A program made the position numbers and the translations under genes. The notes beneath the pieces were generated by a model. The model was not told the origin of the DNA. It was given only the letters and a program-made list of their open reading frames with translations, and did no database searches. Below, one piece after another: positions 7,825 to 12,246 of a DNA stretch of 12,246 nucleotides (position 1 is its first letter; the number at the start of each line of letters is the position of its first letter). The stretch comes from Comamonadaceae bacterium. Its GTDB lineage: Bacteria; Pseudomonadota; Gammaproteobacteria; Burkholderiales; Burkholderiaceae_C. Location: contig JAHEBY010000038.1 of the NCBI GenBank assembly GCA_024642025.1, forward strand, positions 1 to 12,246, in the 5' to 3' direction.

Positions 7825-9057
7825 TCAATTGGCGATTGCCGCAACTCTTGCGGGAGCACGTATGGAAAACGAGTCCGCATAGCTGCGGGGGTCTGATCCA
7901 TCCCAGACCTTGCCGTCCAGCAGCGTTGTGCTTCGCGACGCCTGGGCGGGCGTCTGAATGGCCAGATCACTAGCGGCTTGGCGATAAATTTCGATCTGGT
8001 TGATCTGCTGGGCTGTTCCCAGATAGTCGGGATGTTCATTCACCAGCCCCCAACGCTTGTACTGGGTCAGAAACCACATGCCGTCAGATAAATAGGGGAA
8101 GCTCACACTGCCATCGTTGAAAAAGGAGATGTGATGATGGTCGTTCCAGTTGCGCCCGGTGCCGCTTTGGTAGTCACCTAAAAGACGTCCGCTGATGATG
8201 TCCGGGCGGGTGTTGATGTACGGCTTTGCTGACAGAACTTCAGCAGTCTTTAACCGGTTTTCTTTGCTCGCATCAATCCAGCGGGCGGCCTCCAGCACCG
8301 CGCTCACCACGGCCCGGGCGGTATTTGGGTGGCGTTTGATGAACTCGGCTGTGGCGCCCAGCACCTTTTCAGGATGATCCGGCCAAACAGCCTGCGATGC
8401 GGACGCCGTGATACCCACGCCCTCAGACACGGCAATCTGGTTCCACGGCTCGCCGGCGCTGAATCCGTCAATGTTGCCGGCACGCATGTTTGTCACCATC
8501 TGGGTCGGTGACAACACCGTGCAGTCAACGTCGGTTATAGGATTCACGCCACCGCTGGCGAGCCAGTAATACAGCCACATAGCGTGGTTGCCTGTTGGAA
8601 AGGTATGTGCAAACGTGTATTCACGTGGCTCTTTGTGCACCAGTGATGACAGACTGGCCAGGTCGACTGCGCCCTTTGCCGACAGCTTGCGTGACAGGGT
8701 CAGCCCCTGGCCATTCTGGTTAAGCGTCATGAGCACAGCCATGGATTTTTGGTTGCTGCCGATGCCCAGGTGCGCACCGTAGACAAGCCCGTACAGCACG
8801 TGGGCGAAGTCGAGTCCGCCATCCACCAGCTTGTCGCGCACGTTGGCCCAGCTGGTTTCCCGCCTGGGCGTGATGGTGATGCCGTATTTCCGGTCAAACC
8901 CCAGCACTGACGCCATCACAACGCTCGCGCAGTCCGTCAGAGGTATGAAACCGATGGTGACTTCCGTTTTCTCGGGCGCGTCACTTCCTGCCGCGAAAAC
9001 GCCATTTCTGGCGGCCGGAATTGGCCCGTCGTTGGTGGTGAGCGACAGTTCAGTCAT
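7825..9057 (-). CDS. nasS: NasS, cytoplasmic nitrate sensor (NrtA paralogue)
   Basis: A 410-residue relative of NrtA without any signal peptide: the N-terminus (MTELSLTTNDGPIPAARNG) is polar. That is the hallmark of NasS, which stays in the cytoplasm, binds the ANTAR protein NasT when nitrate is absent and lets go when nitrate binds. Family strands are clear: VTIGFIPLTDCASVVMAS near 33-50, RETSWANVRDKL near 66-77, and GEPWNQ mid-protein, aligning with NrtA next door (LGFIKLTDCAPLVIA, GEPWNQ). It is the first gene behind the predicted attenuator, so its expression should depend on NasT. The ribosome binding site before the ATG at 9057 is weak (only GCAGGC, rather far upstream). A second nitrate-binding subunit of the transporter is the alternative, but lack of export and the nasT neighbour argue for NasS. 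Confidence 0.88.
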   Translation of the reverse strand: MTELSLTTNDGPIPAARNGVFAAGSDAPEKTEVTIGFIPLTDCASVVMASVLGFDRKYGITITPRRETSWANVRDKLVDGGLDFAHVLYGLVYGAHLGIGSNQKSMAVLMTLNQNGQGLTLSRKLSAKGAVDLASLSSLVHKEPREYTFAHTFPTGNHAMWLYYWLASGGVNPITDVDCTVLSPTQMVTNMRAGNIDGFSAGEPWNQIAVSEGVGITASASQAVWPDHPEKVLGATAEFIKRHPNTARAVVSAVLEAARWIDASKENRLKTAEVLSAKPYINTRPDIISGRLLGDYQSGTGRNWNDHHHISFFNDGSVSFPYLSDGMWFLTQYKRWGLVNEHPDYLGTAQQINQIEIYRQAASDLAIQTPAQASRSTTLLDGKVWDGSDPRSYADSFSIRAPARVAAIAN

Positions 9058-9085
9058 GTCAACATCTTTGGCCTGCGGTTACAAC

Positions 9086-9150
9086 AAAAAAAGGCGTCCT
9101 CACGTCGCAGTGAGCTGCTTAAGCAACTCGCTACCCATGGGGACGCCTTT
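9086..9150 (-). terminator. Intrinsic terminator (attenuator) in the nasS-nrt leader
   Basis: On the minus strand a perfect 10-bp stem, AAAGGCGTCC (9150-9141) with GGACGCCTTT (9099-9090), is followed at once by a T-rich tract (TTTTTGTTGT); the run of seven T covers 9092-9086. The 41-nt apical part folds again: GAGTTGC and GCAGCTC close a TTAA loop, extended by GTAG/CTGC across a C/A mismatch. It lies between the sigma-54 promoter and nasS, about 30 nt before the nasS ATG, the place expected for a regulated attenuator and not a gene-end terminator. Confidence 0.88.
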
Positions 9151-9190
9151 GTCCTTGTTAAGAAGCTTGCCCGTCATTGGACCAACATCC
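9141..9190 (-). ncRNA. ANTAR dual-hairpin antiterminator (NasT target)
   Basis: Two adjacent hairpins in the leader RNA carry hexaloops with A at position 1 and G at position 4, the known recognition pattern for ANTAR proteins. Hairpin 1: core stem GUCC/GGGC (9182-9179, 9172-9169) around loop AAUGAC (9178-9173), extendable with mismatches to about 9190-9161. Hairpin 2: stem GGAC/GUCC (9154-9151, 9144-9141) around loop AAAGGC (9150-9145). About six nt separate them. Loop 2 and its 3' arm are the very bases that form the 5' arm of the terminator, so holding hairpin 2 prevents termination. NasT, encoded just upstream, is the obvious ligand. Confidence 0.85.
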
Positions 9191-9227
9191 TTAAGTGACC
9201 CTTTGGGGAGAGTCGTCCCTAGGACTT

Positions 9228-9244
9228 AGCAATGAGCGTGCCAA
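9228..9244 (-). promoter_or_regulatory. Sigma-54 promoter of the nasS-nrt-nirB operon
   Basis: The minus strand reads TTGGCACGCTCATTGCT, an exact match to the sigma-54 consensus TGGCACG-N4-TTGCW. The -24 GG lies at 9242-9241 and the -12 GC at 9230-9229, which predicts transcription start at about 9217 and a leader of about 160 nt before nasS. Sigma-54 promoters need an enhancer-binding activator; NtrC is expected for nitrogen assimilation genes, and a matching site lies upstream. Confidence 0.9.
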
Positions 9245-9359
9245 TTTACTTTGTCGGCTTTTGGGTGGTTTTGGTTCTTGGAGTGCCCGGAACAGGGCGC
9301 TTCGCGTCCATCTCGGGACAAGCCGATGTCAAAAGCATGAGTTGGCCGCGCCCTGGGTG

Positions 9360-9374
9360 GCACTGAAATGGTGC
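9360..9374. promoter_or_regulatory. Candidate NtrC binding site
   Basis: GCACTGAAATGGTGC fits the NtrC dyad GCAC-N7-GTGC, with TGGTGC as a perfect half-site. Its centre is about 150 bp upstream of the predicted sigma-54 start, a normal enhancer distance. A further half-site GCACCA lies at 9378-9383 as part of the surrounding inverted repeat. The assignment rests on consensus matching only. Confidence 0.6.
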
Positions 9375-9389
9375 GCCGCACCATTTCAG
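9363..9389. repeat. Perfect 12-bp inverted repeat after nasT
   Basis: CTGAAATGGTGC (9363-9374) and GCACCATTTCAG (9378-9389) are perfect inverted copies around the 3-nt spacer GCC. A further outer pair, CCGCGC (9346-9351) with GCGCGG (9390-9395), flanks it. It starts 7 nt past the nasT stop codon. It could slow or end nasT transcription, but no U run follows on minus. Its halves contain NtrC half-sites, so an operator role is at least as likely. Confidence 0.75.
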
Positions 9390-9396
9390 GCGCGGG

Positions 9397-10023
9397 TCAT
9401 CTGAGCAGGTCGGCCACGTCGAGAATGCGCTGGGCTACTTCAGCCAGCTTGATGTTCTTGTCCATAGCCGTTTTGCGCAGGCGGGCATAGGCTTCCTGCT
9501 CGCTCAGGCCATGGTGCTGCATCAAAAGCGACTTGGCCTGATCGATTACTTTGCGGTCTGCCAGCTCGGACCGGGCCTGTGCCAGTTCGTTGCGCAGGTC
9601 CTGCTCGTGCTGAAAGCGGGCCATGGCAACGTGCAGGACCGGCCGAATGCGAGCGGCCGACAGGCCGGCCACGATGTACGCAGTAACGCCCGCGGCAAAT
9701 GCGTCTTTGACGTGAGTGGTGTCTTCATCGTTGGTGAACATCACGATGGGGCGTCTCTCGTCTCGGGTCGCCATAACAACGTGTTCCAGCGCGTCACGCG
9801 CGTCACTCTCGGCATCCACGATGATCATGTCGGGCTGCAACTGGGTCAGTCGTTCACGCAGAAACGGATCTGCCGGAAGCACGGCAACCAAGTTGAAGTT
9901 GTTTTCAAGCAAGCCAATGCGTAAGCTGCGTGATCGCTCTGCCTGTTTCAGCGCGTACTCGTCATCAGCGTCGTCAGCCGACAGATCTGGCGCTATGACG
10001 ACAATTCTCAGGGGCTTGCTCAT
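9397..10023 (-). CDS. nasT: NasT, ANTAR-domain transcription antiterminator
   Basis: A 208-residue cytoplasmic RNA-binding regulator. Residues 1-140 form a degenerate response-regulator receiver: D70 (IIVDAE) is the likely counterpart of the phospho-acceptor and T97 the conserved Ser/Thr, but the usual switch lysine is missing (AYIVAGLS). An acidic insert (about D13-Q27) interrupts the first loop. Residues 143-208 are an ANTAR domain: RKVIDQAKSLLM, then SEQEAYARLRKTAMDK and LAEVAQRIL, with A163, K164, A178, Y179, R183, A186 and M187 at signature positions. In known NasS/NasT pairs, NasT is held by NasS until nitrate binds, then stabilises leader hairpins and permits read-through; matching hairpins lie 3' of this gene. 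It is separated from nasS by the promoter and attenuator, so it is probably transcribed on its own. The ATG at 10023 lacks a clear Shine-Dalgarno. Confidence 0.93.
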   Translation of the reverse strand: MSKPLRIVVIAPDLSADDADDEYALKQAERSRSLRIGLLENNFNLVAVLPADPFLRERLTQLQPDMIIVDAESDARDALEHVVMATRDERRPIVMFTNDEDTTHVKDAFAAGVTAYIVAGLSAARIRPVLHVAMARFQHEQDLRNELAQARSELADRKVIDQAKSLLMQHHGLSEQEAYARLRKTAMDKNIKLAEVAQRILDVADLLR

Positions 10024-10175
10024 ATGCAGGGTTTGGCTGCAAGAACTGAGCCATCAACCGGGCTATCGAAGGCCAAGGTTTGAGAGCCTGATCTAAACTT
10101 GTGCCGTATGCAGCAAATTATCCGCATGGAGCGCAAGGGTCTGAACGCCACTGGCAAGAAGTTCGGGATCAATGC
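10024..10175. other. Divergent intergenic region nasT/tsaD
   Basis: This 152-bp gap must hold the promoters of nasT (minus) and tsaD (plus). TTGAGA at 10080-10085 on plus could be a -35 box, but no good -10 follows at 16-18 bp. No sigma-54 match like the one before nasS is present. I see no further gene. Confidence 0.4.
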
Positions 10176-11285
10176 ATGACGCCACAACTCGTGCTTGGCA
10201 TCGAGTCTTCTTGCGACGAAACCGGTGTGGCCCTTGTTGCCTTGTCGGGTTCTGGTGTGCCCAAACTCCTGGCGCACGCGCTGTATAGCCAGGTTGACAT
10301 GCATCAGGCCTATGGAGGCGTCGTGCCCGAACTGGCGAGCCGTGATCACATTCGCCGGGTATTGCCTCTGACAACCTCTGTTTTGCGAGAAGCAAGGCGC
10401 CGCCCTGACGAAGTGGATGTGGTGAGCTTTACCCGCGGCCCGGGTCTGGCCGGCGCTTTGCTTGTAGGTGCAGGGGTGGCGTGTGCATTGGGCGCTTCGC
10501 TGGGAAAGCCCGTCTTGGGTATTCATCATCTGGAAGGGCATCTGCTCTCGCCGTTTCTGAGTGCTGACCCGCCCGAGTTCCCGTTTGTCGCGCTGCTGGT
10601 TTCAGGTGGGCATACACAGCTCATGCTGGTCCAGGGTGTCGGCCACTATCAAGTGCTGGGCGAAACGATCGATGATGCGGCGGGCGAGGCGTTTGACAAA
10701 TCTGCCAAATTGATGGGCTTGGGCTACCCGGGTGGCCCTGCCTTGTCGCGCATGGCCGAGCAAGGCGACCCAAGCGCCTTCAAGTTGCCCAGGCCGCTGC
10801 TGCACAGTGGTGACCTGAATTTCTCTTTTGCGGGCCTGAAAACAGCCGTGATGGTTCAGGCCAGAAAGCTGGTTGCGGCCCATGAAGAGGGTGCGCCGGT
10901 CTCTGGACAACTGATAACGCCGTTTGAGTCATTGCCAACCAAGACGCGGGCAGATTTGGCTGCGTCGACTGAAGCCGCCATAACAGACGTCCTCGTGCAA
11001 AAAACCCTTGCGGCGCTTAAGCAGACCGGCCAGACCCGTGTCGTGGTGGCCGGGGGTGTTGGGGCCAACCGACGCCTTCGGCAGCAGCTCAACGCGGCCT
11101 GCGCCAAGCGGCAGATACGGGTGCACTATCCCGAATTGAGTTTGTGCACTGATAACGGTGCCATGATTGCCATGGCAGCAGCCATGCGCCTGCAAGCCAA
11201 CATACAACAAGCCAGCGAGACTTACGCGTTTGACGTGAAGCCGCGCTGGCCGCTGAATCAGTTGATGGCCAGCTCGGTGACCTGA
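10176..11285 (+). CDS. tsaD: TsaD, tRNA N6-threonylcarbamoyladenosine transferase
   Basis: A 369-residue essential cytoplasmic enzyme that transfers the threonylcarbamoyl group from threonylcarbamoyl-AMP to A37 of ANN-reading tRNAs, working with TsaB and TsaE. The N-terminal motif GIESSCDETG (8-17), the metal-binding HHLEGH (H118, H122), VSGGHT (142-147), the AAGEAFDK region (168-175), FSFAGLKTAV (216-225), GGVGANRRLR (293-302) and the metal-ligand D326 in CTDNGAMIA are all present, and length is normal. I chose the ATG at 10176 because the family begins just before GIESSCDETG; the open frame extends upstream to a GTG at 10101 but those residues look non-native. The upstream GGGAT is a weak ribosome binding site. 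The last 28 bp overlap the convergent hsp20 gene. It is functionally unrelated to the nitrate genes. Confidence 0.97.
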   Translation: MTPQLVLGIESSCDETGVALVALSGSGVPKLLAHALYSQVDMHQAYGGVVPELASRDHIRRVLPLTTSVLREARRRPDEVDVVSFTRGPGLAGALLVGAGVACALGASLGKPVLGIHHLEGHLLSPFLSADPPEFPFVALLVSGGHTQLMLVQGVGHYQVLGETIDDAAGEAFDKSAKLMGLGYPGGPALSRMAEQGDPSAFKLPRPLLHSGDLNFSFAGLKTAVMVQARKLVAAHEEGAPVSGQLITPFESLPTKTRADLAASTEAAITDVLVQKTLAALKQTGQTRVVVAGGVGANRRLRQQLNAACAKRQIRVHYPELSLCTDNGAMIAMAAAMRLQANIQQASETYAFDVKPRWPLNQLMASSVT

Positions 11286-11638
11286 CTCACTGGCAACACT
11301 TTTGCCAGCGTGACGGTCAGCACGCCGTTTTCCAGCTTGGCCTGGCTGTTGGCGACATCAATGTCCTGTGGCAACTCGTAGGCGGCGCGGTATTGGCGCG
11401 GTGCGCCTTCGCGCGATTGAATGCGAACCACGTTGCCCTCGATCCCGATGTTCAACTGCTCCCGTGTGACCCCTGGAACGTCAAAGGTCAGCGTGACGGT
11501 TTTGTCGTCTTGGTCAACGGTACTGGCTTGACCTGCCGGCGCTTGCATCGCGCCAGCAAGGAAGCGCTCCAGCGAACGGCCCGCTGGTGAAAAACGATGA
11601 CGATGTTGCATAACTGGAAGTGCGGATGCGTAAAACAT
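11258..11638 (-). CDS. Small heat-shock protein, Hsp20/alpha-crystallin family
   Basis: A 126-residue ATP-independent holdase chaperone. The alpha-crystallin domain spans about 40-115: VTLTFDVPGVTREQLNIGIE, then VVRIQSREG, YELPQDIDV and the family hallmark KLENGVLTVTLAK (101-113). The N-terminal arm is short (about 40 residues, Met- and Arg-containing), and no clear I-x-I/V oligomerisation motif is seen in the short tail (VSQVTELAIN). It is at the small end for the family. The ATG at 11638 is chosen because AAGGAG lies at ideal spacing (11656-11651 region). Its 3' end runs 28 bp into the convergent tsaD gene. A candidate sigma-32 promoter lies upstream, which would make it heat-inducible. Confidence 0.9.
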   Translation of the reverse strand: MFYASALPVMQHRHRFSPAGRSLERFLAGAMQAPAGQASTVDQDDKTVTLTFDVPGVTREQLNIGIEGNVVRIQSREGAPRQYRAAYELPQDIDVANSQAKLENGVLTVTLAKVLPVSQVTELAIN

Positions 11639-11694
11639 GTGAGTTGACTCCTTGTACACTGCGCGGCCATCACACCGACTGCCGCTTCTGTTTG

Positions 11695-11722
11695 AAGTGC
11701 GTCCAGTCAATTGGTTTTCAAG
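11695..11722 (-). promoter_or_regulatory. Candidate sigma-32 (heat-shock) promoter of the hsp20 gene
   Basis: The minus strand shows CTTGAAA (11722-11716), the exact sigma-32 -35 element, then 14 bp, then CGCACTT (11701-11695), five of seven matches to CCCATNT-type -10 elements (CCCATTT). Start of transcription would be near 11688, some 50 nt before the ATG. Position in front of a heat-shock gene supports it; the -10 is imperfect. Confidence 0.5.
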
Positions 11723-11734
11723 AGACTTTTCCTC

Positions 11735-12246
11735 ATGTATATTTTTTGCCGCAGGGCCTTGAAATGGCTCGCACTGGTTTTATTTATTCCGGTTTTCGCC
11801 TTTGCCGGGCCAGTGCCCGGGCCGTTGAAGCTGGCGTTGATTGAAGGTTTGAGTGGCGGCAACGCCAATGGCGGGGAAGCGGTGTATCGCAACATGGCTT
11901 GGGCCGTGGAGCGCGTCAATCAGCGCGGTGGCGTGCAGACGGCGGCGGGCCCAAGACAGCTGGCATTGCAGCGATTTGACAGCAAGGGTCAGGTGGAAGA
12001 GGCGCTTTCTGGCCTTCGTTCAGCCATTGATGACGGCGCCCAGATCATTCTGCAAGGCAATTCATCAGCCGTAGCTGCCGCGCTGATTGACGCGATCAAC
12101 AAGCACAACGAGCGGGAGCCCGGGCGTCGAGTGCTCTTCTTGAACTACTCGGCGGTGGATCCAGCCTTGACCAACGCGAAATGCAGCTTCTGGCATTTCC
12201 GGTTCGATGCGCACGCCGATATGCGCATGGCGGCATTGATGTCGGT
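11735..12246 (+). CDS. Periplasmic substrate-binding protein, branched-chain amino acid ABC type (partial)
   Basis: The first 170 codons of a gene cut by the right edge. The N-terminus is a signal peptide: basic MYIFCRRALKW, a hydrophobic core LALVLFIPVFAFA, and a likely cleavage after AFA before GPVPG. The mature part begins PLKLALIEGLSGGNANGGEA, followed by NMAWAVERVNQRGGV and VEEALSGLRSAIDDGAQIILQ, which is the pattern of LivJ-type binding proteins (Peripla_BP_6): opening strand, an asparagine-rich helix with a Gly-Gly-Val turn, then a second strand ending in a GN-SSA loop. The true substrate is unknown; this family also binds amides, urea and aromatic acids. The Shine-Dalgarno (AAGAGA) is modest. 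It is divergent from the hsp20 gene across 96 bp. Confidence 0.85.
   Translation, partial: MYIFCRRALKWLALVLFIPVFAFAGPVPGPLKLALIEGLSGGNANGGEAVYRNMAWAVERVNQRGGVQTAAGPRQLALQRFDSKGQVEEALSGLRSAIDDGAQIILQGNSSAVAAALIDAINKHNEREPGRRVLFLNYSAVDPALTNAKCSFWHFRFDAHADMRMAALMS

Noticed and set aside
9197..9214. Possible hairpin GACUCU/AGGGUC with loop CCCCAA as the first ANTAR hairpin
   Set aside because: The loop lacks A1 and G4. The pair AAUGAC and AAAGGC further on fits the rule in both loops and has the right spacing.
9327..9332. TTGACA on minus, a perfect sigma-70 -35 box upstream of nasS
   Set aside because: At 16-18 bp spacing the -10 position reads GC-rich sequence (GGACGC and neighbours); the exact sigma-54 match downstream explains the promoter better.
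10101..10175. N-terminal extension of tsaD from a GTG at 10101
   Set aside because: TsaD family proteins begin just before GIESSCDETG; the extra 25 residues are polar and unlike the family.
11639..11710. 24-residue N-terminal extension of the Hsp20 protein
   Set aside because: The ATG at 11638 has an ideal AAGGAG site, and the extension would contain that site and the predicted transcription start.

Overview
The window carries a nitrate/nitrite assimilation locus from a GC-rich proteobacterium. Gene content, protein style and the NasS/NasT plus sigma-54 wiring point to Betaproteobacteria, probably Burkholderiales (Comamonadaceae-like). That placement is inferred from the proteins by eye, not from a search.

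Positions 10023 down to 87 all read on the minus strand. First comes nasT, an ANTAR antiterminator. A 339-bp control region follows. Then comes a tightly spaced operon: nasS (cytoplasmic nitrate sensor), nrtA (Tat-exported nitrate-binding protein), nrtB (permease), a fused double-ATPase nrtCD, a protein made of three tandem GAF-like repeats, and nirB (large subunit of NADH-nitrite reductase). Uptake (NrtABCD) delivers nitrate or nitrite, and NirB reduces nitrite to ammonium. No nitrate reductase or nirD lies inside the window; either could lie just beyond position 1.

The control region 9058-9396 is the most informative part. On the minus strand, in order, it holds a 12-bp perfect inverted repeat containing an NtrC-type site, a consensus sigma-54 promoter, and a leader of about 160 nt. 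The leader has two hairpins whose hexaloops follow the ANTAR A1/G4 rule (AAUGAC and AAAGGC), and then an intrinsic terminator. The second ANTAR hairpin shares its loop and 3' arm with the 5' arm of the terminator, so the two folds exclude each other. This predicts dual control: transcription starts under nitrogen limitation (NtrC/sigma-54), and read-through requires nitrate (nitrate-bound NasS releases NasT, which holds the antiterminator hairpins).

The right end is unrelated housekeeping and accessory content. tsaD (t6A tRNA modification) is on plus and divergent from nasT. A small Hsp20-type chaperone on minus overlaps the tsaD 3' end by 28 bp in convergent orientation and has a candidate sigma-32 promoter. 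A periplasmic binding protein of the branched-chain amino acid ABC type on plus is cut off by the window end. I saw no tRNA, rRNA, CRISPR array or insertion sequence.
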